Positions 1-7,875 of a stretch of DNA of 64,000 bases are shown here, one piece after another. The notes under the pieces were generated by a model. The model saw only the letters and a list, made by a program, of their open reading frames with translations. It did not search any database and was not told where the DNA came from. Both the position numbers and the translations under genes were made by a program. Numbering within the stretch: position 1 is the first letter of the stretch; each line of letters begins with the position of its first letter. Origin of the DNA: UBA60 sp964587885 (GTDB lineage: Archaea > Thermoplasmatota > Poseidoniia > Poseidoniales > Poseidoniaceae); assembly GCA_964587885.1 (NCBI GenBank), contig CAZPME010000010.1, positions 1-64,000 of the forward strand. The letters run 5' to 3'.

Positions 1-7
1 CGCACGC

Positions 8-397
8 TCACTCGCGCTCGGCGTAGTACATGTCGTTGGTGCCCACATAGTCATCACCCTCGGCGGTAATTGTCAGTTCCAAGAACACCATCTGTAGGCC
101 ATCACGGGTCATCGAGAATTCGCCCACCCCGCCGTAGACGCCATTCTCCGTATCGGGCTGGGGATGCGAGACGAACAGCTCGGGCTCGCTCCACTCAAAG
201 TCTCCGAGCCGCTCAGATTTGTAGACCTGCAGCGGGAAGTTGCTGGTCGTACTTCCCCGTGACGAGGTGAAGAACATTGTCTGGCAATCGTCGGTTAGGA
301 AGGGCTGTAGATCTAGCGTATCCGCGAGGTTAATCGGTTCGGGGAGTACGGTGGTCACACCGTCCTTGAAGACGACCACGTCCGTACCAATCGTCAT
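8..397 (-). CDS. PD40/TolB-like beta-propeller fragment
   Basis: I recognise only WD40-like PD40 (TolB-type) propeller character in this 129-residue protein: two blades of the pattern 'PFLTDDCQTMFFTSSRGS' and 'EFSMTRDGLQMVFLE', each ending in a Y-x-S/Y-x-E strand. Such proteins usually have five or more blades, so this looks like the C-terminal remnant of a longer protein or a degenerate copy. The ATG at 397 is preceded by an AGAGGT ribosome binding site; a TTG at 421 is also possible. Local GC is about 57% by hand count over bases 1-420, clearly above the neighbouring etf genes (about 45% in the line I counted), which suggests a different origin. There is no signal peptide. Function unknown. 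Confidence 0.55.
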   Translation of the reverse strand: MTIGTDVVVFKDGVTTVLPEPINLADTLDLQPFLTDDCQTMFFTSSRGSTTSNFPLQVYKSERLGDFEWSEPELFVSHPQPDTENGVYGGVGEFSMTRDGLQMVFLELTITAEGDDYVGTNDMYYAERE

Positions 398-544
398 GAA
401 GGACCTCTTGCAAAGTCTCAATGTCTCCCGATTTGAATGCTTCGTGGTAGATAATCAGTATACTCATGTCGATTGGTACGGACTGGCGTAGATAACGATT
501 ATCCCGATGCTATGAGCCCTGCACTAGCCCAAGGTATTGGGTAA

Positions 545-1474
545 TTAGGAGAGCAAGGCTTGTAATTCGCTCTTTAGCGAAGGTAATGCCTCTTCCCATG
601 TGGTGACTATTCCATAGTCAGCATGCTGAAAAATTGGTGCTTCGGCATCTTTGTTGATGGCGACAATATATTTCGAGGTACGCATTCCTGCCAAGTGCTG
701 AATCGCTCCAGAAATTCCCACTGCAATGTAGAGAGATGGGTTGACGGTCTTCCCAGTCTGTCCAACCTGCATACTGTGCGGAATCGCTTCCCAAGTATCG
801 ACTGCGGCTCGGCTTGCACCGACTGCTGCACCCAAGACATCGGCAATTTCCTCAAGATGTGAAAAGTTGTCAGGGCTACCCATTCCACGACCACCGGAAA
901 TTATGATGTTTGCTTCACCTACATCCAAGCGCTCGCTAGCCTTAGCCATCATTTCACGCATTGCTGTGGCGACATCGGCGGTCTCATTGACAACTCCAAC
1001 CTCAGCATTTCCACCACTATCTGCGGCAGGGAAGATATTGGCGCGCACGGTTAGGACACTTGCTTCACCTAAGGCGACGGTCTCGTGGGCTTTACCCGAG
1101 TAGACGGGATAGGTTACATTCCCTCCTTCAATGGCGATAGCATTCTGGACAACTGCCAAACCACGGCGAGCAGCAAGACGGGCACCCAAGTCCTTGCCTT
1201 CCGGTGTTGCAGGCAAGATGATATTTCCTGCTGGAGCTGATGAATCGATGGCCTTAGTCCAACTAGATGCATCATAATTGGCAAAACAATCACCAACGAG
1301 AGAAATTACTCGCTCTACACCTACGATACTGGCTGCACTAGCAGCAGCAGCATCGCTACCTGCGGGAACAATAATTGTAGATAATCCACCAAGAGCGTTG
1401 GCAGCAGTGACTAGTTCTGCAGTCGTTGGGTGGAGTTGGCCATCTTTGGTTTCTGCGATAATTACATTGCTCAT
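545..1474 (-). CDS. etfA: electron transfer flavoprotein, alpha subunit
   Basis: EtfA (FixB) binds FAD and, with EtfB, carries electrons from acyl-CoA dehydrogenases to the membrane ETF:quinone oxidoreductase. The 309-residue length is normal. The C-terminal FAD domain is clear: GRGMGS at residues 195-200, QTGKTVNP at 239-246 and AVGISGAIQHLAGM at 251-264, the family signature. It starts on ATG with a GAGGTGA ribosome binding site that overlaps the stop of etfB, so the two are translationally linked. The gene order gcdH-etfB-etfA on one strand fits acyl-CoA oxidation. A confident family call. Confidence 0.95.
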   Translation of the reverse strand: MSNVIIAETKDGQLHPTTAELVTAANALGGLSTIIVPAGSDAAAASAASIVGVERVISLVGDCFANYDASSWTKAIDSSAPAGNIILPATPEGKDLGARLAARRGLAVVQNAIAIEGGNVTYPVYSGKAHETVALGEASVLTVRANIFPAADSGGNAEVGVVNETADVATAMREMMAKASERLDVGEANIIISGGRGMGSPDNFSHLEEIADVLGAAVGASRAAVDTWEAIPHSMQVGQTGKTVNPSLYIAVGISGAIQHLAGMRTSKYIVAINKDAEAPIFQHADYGIVTTWEEALPSLKSELQALLS

Positions 1475-1483
1475 TTTTTCACC

Positions 1484-2230
1484 TCAAATTACGTTGGCCT
1501 CATCACGCAATGCTTGAACCACTACCGGGACATTGCTAGCCCCATCGTAGGTCTTACCTGGTGGTTTAGCCGGTGGAGACGAATTTCCGACAACCGAGAG
1601 AGTTGGGGTAGGAACATCAGCGCCCTGCACTTCGACTACAGCCTTTTTGGCCATCATGATTCCACGTACGTTTGGACGGCGTGGCTCACTGGGACCCTTG
1701 TCACAAGTAACTAGGCAAGGTAGAGAAATTCCAACTTTTGCTTGACCACTCGCACTCGGGACCAAGGCTTCAACACCATTATCTTCGTAGGATACAGAAA
1801 CGACATTGGAGACGCTAGCCCAACCGAGTTTCTCAGCCACTCCAGGTCCGGTTGAACCGGCATTGGTATCGGCAGCGGCCTTACCACAATAGACGATTTC
1901 AGCACCTACTGAAGATACGGCAGAAGCCAATGCCGTTTGAATTCCATTTGAATCTAGATTATCCCAACCATCTTGCCAAACTCGAACAAGTTGGTCACAA
2001 CCTAGGGCTTTTGCATCTTTGAGAGTCTTATCACAATCGGCATTTCCAAGAGTGATGGCGGTAACTGTGCCACCTTTGTCTTCCTTGTGTTTTAGTGCGG
2101 CTTCGAGGGCATATTCATCGTATGGACTGATGATCCATTTTACTGAAGAAAGGTCAATACTGTCGCCGGAAACGACGATTCTGGCATTGGTATCAGGCAC
2201 GCGCTTTACGAGTACAGCAATGTTAGGCAT
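1484..2230 (-). CDS. etfB: electron transfer flavoprotein, beta subunit
   Basis: EtfB (FixA) is the AMP-binding partner of EtfA in the soluble electron carrier that serves acyl-CoA dehydrogenases. Seen: KRVPDT near the N-terminus (9-14), AADTNAGSTGPGVAEKLG (119-136) and the family signature DKGPSEPRRPNVRGIMMAKK (177-196). The length of 248 residues is typical. It lies 9 bases upstream of etfA and downstream of the glutaryl-CoA-type dehydrogenase. A perfect palindrome sits immediately before the AGGTGA ribosome binding site (see the separate entry), so expression may be controlled there. Confidence 0.95.
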   Translation of the reverse strand: MPNIAVLVKRVPDTNARIVVSGDSIDLSSVKWIISPYDEYALEAALKHKEDKGGTVTAITLGNADCDKTLKDAKALGCDQLVRVWQDGWDNLDSNGIQTALASAVSSVGAEIVYCGKAAADTNAGSTGPGVAEKLGWASVSNVVSVSYEDNGVEALVPSASGQAKVGISLPCLVTCDKGPSEPRRPNVRGIMMAKKAVVEVQGADVPTPTLSVVGNSSPPAKPPGKTYDGASNVPVVVQALRDEANVI

Positions 2231-2241
2231 TCAGTTCACCT

Positions 2242-2259
2242 CCAACCCTGAAGGGTTGG
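2242..2259. promoter_or_regulatory. perfect palindrome abutting the etfB ribosome binding site
   Basis: Arms CCAACCCT (2242-2249) and AGGGTTGG (2252-2259) are separated by GA. On the minus strand the palindrome ends in GGTTGG and runs directly into AGGTGAACTGA before the etfB ATG at 2230. As DNA it is an 18-bp operator-like site; as RNA the two-base loop would have to open, leaving a shorter stem that still partly covers the ribosome binding site. Role inferred. Confidence 0.5.
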
Positions 2260-2352
2260 CTAAGTCGCCGTGAAGAACTCCATTCATTAACATAATGTCT
2301 CAATACGTTGTCTATGTGGTCAGCAAATCCAAGACAAGTTGGAAATAATGGT

Positions 2353-3528
2353 TTAATCAAGTTGTCTAGTAAAGGCCTGAATACCGGTAATGTGCCGCCC
2401 TAGGATAAGGTTGTGAATATCATGTGTTCCCTCATATGTCTTGACTGATTCAAGATTTGCCATATGTCGCATGATGCAGTATTCGTCAAGAATTCCATTC
2501 GCCCCATGTATATCACGCGCCATTCGAGCAATTTCTAGTGCGATATCGACATTATTCATCTTGGCCAAAGAAATGTGCTCTGGAATCCAAGTTCCTGTAT
2601 CCTTTTTCTGACCCAAATGAAAGGCCAACAATTGACCTTTGGTAATCTCACGCAGCATCCAAGCTAATTTATTTTGCACCAATTGGTAAGAAGCGATTGG
2701 ATGGTCGAATTGGATGCGCGAAAGTGAGTACTCTTTGGCAGAATGAAAACATGCTTGTGCAGCACCGATAGCACCCCATGAAATGCCGTAACGAGCATTG
2801 TTCAAGCACGAAAATGGACCTTTTAAGCCCTTGACATCCGGCAGCATTCGGTCTTTGGGTATTTTACAATCTTGGAATACTAATTCGCTGGTAACACTCG
2901 CTTTTAGAGAGTGCTTGCCGGTCATTTCAGGAGCGCTAAATCCCTCATCATCCTTCTCGATGATGAAGCCACGGATAATACCGTCAAGTTTGGCCCACAC
3001 GACTGCGACATCGGCAATTGTCCCATTGGTAATCCACATTTTGGCTCCGTTGAGTAAGTAGTGGTCGCCCTTGTCTTCGGCACGAGTAATCATATCACCG
3101 GGGTTTGAACCATAATCGGGTTCAGTAAGGCCAAAACAGCCGACCCATTCTCCACTAGCCATTTTAGGCAGATACTTCTGCTTCTGCTCTTCACTACCAA
3201 AATCCCAAATCGGATACATGGCAAGAGATCCTTGAACGCTGGCAAAGGAGCGTAGACCACTATCGCCACGTTCTAACTCTTGACAGATTAAGCCATAAGC
3301 AACATAGGAAAGTCCGGGACAGCCATATCCTTCCAATGGGGCTCCAAGAACGCCCATCTCTCCTAGAGCAACACGCCACTCATCTGGGAAAACGCCATCG
3401 CGGCAAGCATGTTCAATCTTTGGGAGGACCTCATCTTCAACCCAGTCGCGCACCATGTCGCGAACCATTACTTCCTCTTCGGTCAGTAATGATTCAATAT
3501 CATAGAAATCCAAGCCTTCGTAAGCCAT
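2353..3528 (-). CDS. gcdH: glutaryl-CoA-type acyl-CoA dehydrogenase
   Basis: Flavin-dependent acyl-CoA dehydrogenase of 391 residues. The C-terminal TYEGTHDIHNLILGRHITGI stretch is the pattern typical of glutaryl-CoA dehydrogenases; the catalytic base would be Glu366 in YEGTHD. FAD-binding segments FGLTEPDYGSNPGDM and AKMWITNGTIADV are also present. Glutaryl-CoA dehydrogenase oxidatively decarboxylates glutaryl-CoA to crotonyl-CoA in lysine/tryptophan catabolism and passes electrons to ETF, whose genes follow on the same strand. It starts on ATG with AGGTGA eight bases upstream. Substrate is inferred from motif resemblance; another acyl-CoA is possible. Confidence 0.85.
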   Translation of the reverse strand: MAYEGLDFYDIESLLTEEEVMVRDMVRDWVEDEVLPKIEHACRDGVFPDEWRVALGEMGVLGAPLEGYGCPGLSYVAYGLICQELERGDSGLRSFASVQGSLAMYPIWDFGSEEQKQKYLPKMASGEWVGCFGLTEPDYGSNPGDMITRAEDKGDHYLLNGAKMWITNGTIADVAVVWAKLDGIIRGFIIEKDDEGFSAPEMTGKHSLKASVTSELVFQDCKIPKDRMLPDVKGLKGPFSCLNNARYGISWGAIGAAQACFHSAKEYSLSRIQFDHPIASYQLVQNKLAWMLREITKGQLLAFHLGQKKDTGTWIPEHISLAKMNNVDIALEIARMARDIHGANGILDEYCIMRHMANLESVKTYEGTHDIHNLILGRHITGIQAFTRQLD

Positions 3529-3629
3529 TGTTTCACCTGTGTAAAGGGCACAGCCCGCACTTCATAACCGTTGGCTTTGCCAAAATCCTGCCAGCAATAA
3601 TTCATTAGTCCGCTGGTTATGGAATCAAT

Positions 3630-3887
3630 ATGGATTTTGCAGAGTATTCAATTTCGCTGATTATCGCCTATGCCGTCACACGATATCTTACCGAAAATCT
3701 CGGGATTCACCTGCGTGGTAAAGGGCTTTGGTTACATCATTGGATTATCGCAACCATCGCCATGGCTGGATTACTATTAGCAGAAATTTCCCATCCGGTT
3801 GCTTGGGGAGGATTGACCGGGGTCGCACTAGAGGGATTGCGTCGCAAGAATTGGACCATCACAGACGCAAAAAGTAAGTCTAAGTGA
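3630..3887 (+). CDS. small membrane protein, two transmembrane helices
   Basis: I do not recognise this 85-residue protein. It has a hydrophobic segment near the N-terminus (about 6-18), a second at 36-58, and a basic C-terminal tail (RRKNWTITDAKSKSK), so it should span the membrane twice. It is transcribed divergently from gcdH and converges on tyrS, which ends 14 bases after it. It could be real but short; the clear ATG, hydrophobic pattern and lack of a competing ORF support it. Confidence 0.55.
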   Translation: MDFAEYSISLIIAYAVTRYLTENLGIHLRGKGLWLHHWIIATIAMAGLLLAEISHPVAWGGLTGVALEGLRRKNWTITDAKSKSK

Positions 3888-3900
3888 AGACAATAATCGC

Positions 3901-5073
3901 TTATTGACCGGTAAATTCGCTTACCGCTTCGAGACGTTCTGGGTTAGCGGAGAAAAATTTGGCAAGTTCTGATAACCCAGCCGAAAGAGCATCAGCAACT
4001 CCGAACTTTGCATCGAGAGGGTGAATACTTGCATCAGCAATTGCGGCCTTAAATGTAGCCAAATCATCCCATGTACTTGGCTCACCAAACTCTGGCTTTG
4101 GGGTGACCGTGAAACTGCCGAATTCTGGCAGAATAATATGCTCAACCAATTCATAAACCGGAGAATTATCTTCGCTAGGGTCAAGGAATGCTTTACGCAT
4201 TTTCTTGCGCAAACGCTCCGGTGCATCGTGCAATAGAATAGCTCCACTCGGATCGGATTTGCTCATCTTATGGTCAAAAGATTCCATTCTCGCACCGGAT
4301 GATTTCAAGCCCGAAATAATCGGTGTATGAACACAGGTTGCTTTGTACCAATTCCACTTGTCTCCTGTTTCACGCATATACATGTGGGCTTTGCGCTGGT
4401 CCATTCCACCAATGGCAATATCGACCTGTAGTTCAAAAATATCTGCCGCCTGCATTGCTGGATAGAAAAATTTGGCAAGGTCACCATCTGAAGAGTCCTC
4501 ATCACGACCCATAATTGAGAAAGTGCGGCGAGCACGAGCAAGACTCATATTCTTAGAACAGCGTAGAACGCGAGCCCAATAATCACCGCTATCCATCAAT
4601 TCACTGGCATAGAGGAAACGCAATTGCCCAGCGCCATCTCCTTCCTCGGGATGGCCGAGTAAAACTCGGAATGTATCTTCCATATACAATGCAGTTGTGT
4701 GGATTTTTTCCATGTCGCCGCCGAATTTATCATTAACCCAAGCGTGCCAATCAGCCATGAAAATCAATACATTGACTCCGGAGTCAAGCATTCTTCGCAG
4801 AGTGAGCGACAAAACTTTCCAGCCAATGTGAGCCTTTCCACTAGGCTCAAAACCAACATATGCTCGCAATATTCCATCGCCGCCCGCTGAGGTATTATCC
4901 ACCATACATCTAGCTAAATGATCAATTCCAACCACTTCTTGGGCACCACCTAGCATCCACGCGACGCGACGCCTTTGTTCGGTACTCAGCGAATTAATCA
5001 CATCATGTGTTTCAGCATAACCGGACAATGCGGCATCAATTTCCGCTTCAGTCAAGTCAGCCATATTTTGCAT
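3901..5073 (-). CDS. tyrS: tyrosyl-tRNA synthetase (archaeal type)
   Basis: Class I aminoacyl-tRNA synthetase charging tRNA-Tyr. Seen: GFEPSGKAHIGW (74-85), the HIGH-equivalent in archaeal/eukaryotic TyrRS, GGMDQRKAHM (222-231) for tyrosine/ATP binding, and KMSKS at 269-273. The 390-residue length is somewhat longer than archaeal TyrRS of about 310-330, with about 45 extra N-terminal residues. TrpRS is the main alternative, but the DQRKxHM motif favours tyrosine. It sits upstream of, and separately from, the small protein at 3630. ATG at 5073 or 5064. Confidence 0.88.
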   Translation of the reverse strand: MQNMADLTEAEIDAALSGYAETHDVINSLSTEQRRRVAWMLGGAQEVVGIDHLARCMVDNTSAGGDGILRAYVGFEPSGKAHIGWKVLSLTLRRMLDSGVNVLIFMADWHAWVNDKFGGDMEKIHTTALYMEDTFRVLLGHPEEGDGAGQLRFLYASELMDSGDYWARVLRCSKNMSLARARRTFSIMGRDEDSSDGDLAKFFYPAMQAADIFELQVDIAIGGMDQRKAHMYMRETGDKWNWYKATCVHTPIISGLKSSGARMESFDHKMSKSDPSGAILLHDAPERLRKKMRKAFLDPSEDNSPVYELVEHIILPEFGSFTVTPKPEFGEPSTWDDLATFKAAIADASIHPLDAKFGVADALSAGLSELAKFFSANPERLEAVSEFTGQ

Positions 5074-5091
5074 ACTTTCATCTCGAATATT

Positions 5092-5622
5092 TCAACTCTC
5101 GACCAATTTGGTAAGTTTATCGGAAAGAGACATTGCTCTGGTAGCATTTCCCTCGTCTAGTTTTTCTTGGATTTCAACCATTAATTCTTCGGCTTGAGCT
5201 CGGGTTTCGGCACTGACATTACTCGACATTTCCATGAATTTGTTCGCCATTTTAATGGCGCTCTTTGATTTTGAAATCTTCTTGGCATTTTCTTTGGCCT
5301 TATCACCTCGCTGTTTTGGTGAATATCCGGTTGCTTCATCGAGGAAAGAAGACCATGCCGCGCGACTAGCCATCGCTGCTTCGCGTCCACCCTCGGCCGA
5401 GAGGAACTCATTGAGATCGTCGCCGCGCATTTGCTCTACATCGACTACTAGATTGCCATCGCCATCATAATCTGCTTGAACTCTACTCAAAATTCCTTTT
5501 TCAGCGGTGAAGCCTCCTTCAGCATTTGCTATAATGTTATCAAAATACTTCGCTCCGAGTTGTGAAAGCCCACCAGCACCAATCTGCTTGATGAGGCCAC
5601 GCTTGACTGCAAACTTCTCCAT
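5092..5622 (-). CDS. hypothetical soluble protein
   Basis: I do not recognise this 176-residue protein. It is charged and soluble, with no signal or membrane segment. Residues about 50-65 contain a D-x-D-G-D-G-N run (DYDGDGNLVVDVEQM) resembling a calcium-loop or EF-hand-like turn, and the C-terminal 70 residues are rich in Lys, Glu, Ala and Met and probably helical. It is on the same strand as tyrS and ends 18 bases before it, so it may be co-transcribed with it. The start is an ATG. Confidence 0.6.
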   Translation of the reverse strand: MEKFAVKRGLIKQIGAGGLSQLGAKYFDNIIANAEGGFTAEKGILSRVQADYDGDGNLVVDVEQMRGDDLNEFLSAEGGREAAMASRAAWSSFLDEATGYSPKQRGDKAKENAKKISKSKSAIKMANKFMEMSSNVSAETRAQAEELMVEIQEKLDEGNATRAMSLSDKLTKLVES

Positions 5623-5747
5623 GAAGGTACCGAATCACAGACCACCCATAAGTCCTACCTTGCAGTTGACTGTTGTTGGGGCCGACTTTTACGATTAACT
5701 GCTAGGTCAACGCTACATTTGATGAAGGAAGAGTCTTCGCCCCATTC

Positions 5748-6977
5748 ATGCGCAGGCAGATGGCCGCAATTGCAACAATTGCGATATTGGTGGCGACTAT
5801 CGCTAGCGCCGCTTCAAGTACCGTCATTATTGAGTCGGAAGGGCGGGTGCAAGAGCAAGCACTTGCATTGCGTGCTGCTGAGGTTAACCCGCAAAACGAC
5901 AGAATAATCGCCGTTGGAGAAGAAGGATATGCAATTCTTCTTTCTTCCAACAATCCTACAGACTCGACAATAATGCGTGTACTCAGTACTGAATATAATG
6001 TAACTTTGAATTCTGTTAGCTGGCATTCTGGTGGAAGGACTGCTTTCCTCGCCGGTGATTCTGGAATTGTTCTTCGCTATGCTGAAAGTGACCATGGTGT
6101 CGAACTAGTAGAGGGCACCGGAGCCCTCGAATCTACCGATATCAATGCGATTTCATGGCGTAATAATGGTGACCGGGCATATCTCGGTGGCGAAGATGGT
6201 CGAATATACTCATGGGATGCCGAAAATGGTTTCCAATTACTTGATACTGCACAATCCGGCAGTGACATTACCAGCATTTCTTGCCACCGACACCATTCGC
6301 TTTGTATCGTTACTACGATTGAAGATGGTGTGGCGATTATCGACCGAGACAGTCAGGTTCATTGGTTAGGAAAAACCGATAATACTTGGCTTGATTCTAT
6401 TTGTAGTGATGAAGATGTCAACGAGTGCATCATCATTGCAAGTGGTCGTAGAATCAGTGCTCTGTTGTTGAAACCTGATGATGCAGGTTCTTCGATTATC
6501 GAAGAAGAGGAAATAATAGGAGAATTGAGCGGTGAATTCATTGGAATCTCCGGATTTAGGGATAATTCTGTGGTTATTTTTATGGCCCCTTACAGTATAA
6601 TTCAGTACGACTTGGATAGTCGACAATCCTACAGAATGCTTGAGCACGAAGACGTAAAGGATGCAGAATTAGCTTTGAGCAGTACTAACATTATCCACAT
6701 ATGGGGAGAAGATGAGCGCAACGGACATACAATCTCAAGCGATGGAACAGTAGCAGAATTTTCTCCACCGCTTTCGCAAGAAAGCGATTTGATGACTAAA
6801 GGGATGATTGTTTTGGTAGCAATTGCAGTCCCAGGTTCCATCTTCGGCTTGTTTTTCATGAATAGTAAAACCTTGCAGGGCTGGTATTATTCTCGCCGTA
6901 ATGCCAAGCGGCAAAAAGCCAAAGATCAAGCAATACAACTCGAGAAGAAACAGGCTGCAGATAAGAAAAAACAGTGA
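5748..6977 (+). CDS. exported, membrane-anchored beta-propeller protein
   Basis: A 409-residue protein with an N-terminal signal sequence (MAAIATIAILVATIASAASS), a repetitive WD40/YVTN-like region with blades such as LNSVSWHSGGRTAFLAGDSG and INAISWRNNGDRAYLGGEDG, a single transmembrane helix near 350-370 (GMIVLVAIAVPGSIFGLFFM), and a basic, glutamine-rich cytoplasmic tail. This predicts an external propeller held in the membrane, perhaps for binding or as an assembly platform. A second protein of similar plan is at 59507-60793. Substrate unknown. ATG at 5748 or 5760. Confidence 0.7.
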   Translation: MRRQMAAIATIAILVATIASAASSTVIIESEGRVQEQALALRAAEVNPQNDRIIAVGEEGYAILLSSNNPTDSTIMRVLSTEYNVTLNSVSWHSGGRTAFLAGDSGIVLRYAESDHGVELVEGTGALESTDINAISWRNNGDRAYLGGEDGRIYSWDAENGFQLLDTAQSGSDITSISCHRHHSLCIVTTIEDGVAIIDRDSQVHWLGKTDNTWLDSICSDEDVNECIIIASGRRISALLLKPDDAGSSIIEEEEIIGELSGEFIGISGFRDNSVVIFMAPYSIIQYDLDSRQSYRMLEHEDVKDAELALSSTNIIHIWGEDERNGHTISSDGTVAEFSPPLSQESDLMTKGMIVLVAIAVPGSIFGLFFMNSKTLQGWYYSRRNAKRQKAKDQAIQLEKKQAADKKKQ

Positions 6978-6988
6978 TTTCAACCACA

Positions 6989-7825
6989 TTACTGGATTAT
7001 TTCGTCGTCAATATTTGACGGCGACACCGATTGGAGATGAAGCCAAAAGAACCAAATTACAACAGCACAGAAAATATGCCACAACGCATGACCTTGCAAA
7101 AGTGATTCTGAGGCACATGTTTCGGCTCCTTTAGTACCTAGAGAGCGAGATGCATATGCAAATAGGAATAGAAGTGAACCTATTAGCGCATTTCGATTAA
7201 TTCCATTCCCATTCCTCAAATGAGCAATTATTTCCAAGCCAATCCAAATTGGAACGAGAATGAAGTAAAGGTCGATGATGCCAAATTTGTCGAGGTTTAG
7301 CATCAACCAAGCACTGAAAACTGAACATATCGACCACGCAAGGAGATGAAATAGTCGACCCCTTGAAAATGCCCGCATTCCGGCATAAGTAAGTGGTAAG
7401 AGAATCCAAGCCGCCATAGTAATTCGATCAAAATATTGACCAAAAACTGTCATTGAACCATGGGCAAAAAAGGAGCCCATCCCAACCAATATTGTCAAAA
7501 AAGCATAGATATTTGTCTCCAAAGTCAACTCGCAATAAGGGGAAATTTCTCTCGCAGAATAGTTAGCAGAGCTTTGCACCGGCATTTTTCCAGCCCGATG
7601 AAGAATAACTAATCCAACAATAGTAATCGATAAACTGCTTAGGGCATTTGCAGGTTGGCGCAGATAACCATCTCGGTTTAATTCGCACGATGATGGTACT
7701 TTACCGATTTTCTTTTCACTACGTTCATCAAAACCGGATTCGGCAAATCCAATATATCCTAATAACAAGGTCAATACCAAAAATAGGCCGAAAGAAAGAG
7801 GGGTGACTTTTGCCTCTCCGCCCAT
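6989..7825 (-). CDS. ceramidase/CREST-superfamily membrane hydrolase
   Basis: Multi-pass membrane protein of 278 residues whose conserved polar residues match the CREST superfamily (alkaline ceramidase, PAQR, Per1): CE at 47-48 followed by QPANALSSLS, then Ser118, His122 and Asp133 in GSFFAHGSMTVFGQYFD, and H-x3-H (246 and 250) in LLQGHALWHIF. In known members these histidines and Asp hold a catalytic zinc that hydrolyses amide bonds of lipids. About seven hydrophobic helices are visible. The substrate in an archaeon with ether lipids is unclear. Convergent with the propeller gene at 5748. Confidence 0.75.
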   Translation of the reverse strand: MGGEAKVTPLSFGLFLVLTLLLGYIGFAESGFDERSEKKIGKVPSSCELNRDGYLRQPANALSSLSITIVGLVILHRAGKMPVQSSANYSAREISPYCELTLETNIYAFLTILVGMGSFFAHGSMTVFGQYFDRITMAAWILLPLTYAGMRAFSRGRLFHLLAWSICSVFSAWLMLNLDKFGIIDLYFILVPIWIGLEIIAHLRNGNGINRNALIGSLLFLFAYASRSLGTKGAETCASESLLQGHALWHIFCAVVIWFFWLHLQSVSPSNIDDEIIQ

Positions 7826-7875
7826 ACCTACCGCTCAGGACCTAAGGTTTTGATTGGTGCTATTGTTGATGCTGA

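Noticed and set aside
3613..3620. Possible promoter GGTTATGG before the small membrane gene
   Set aside because: It is only about 10 bases before the ATG at 3630, too close for a TATA box.
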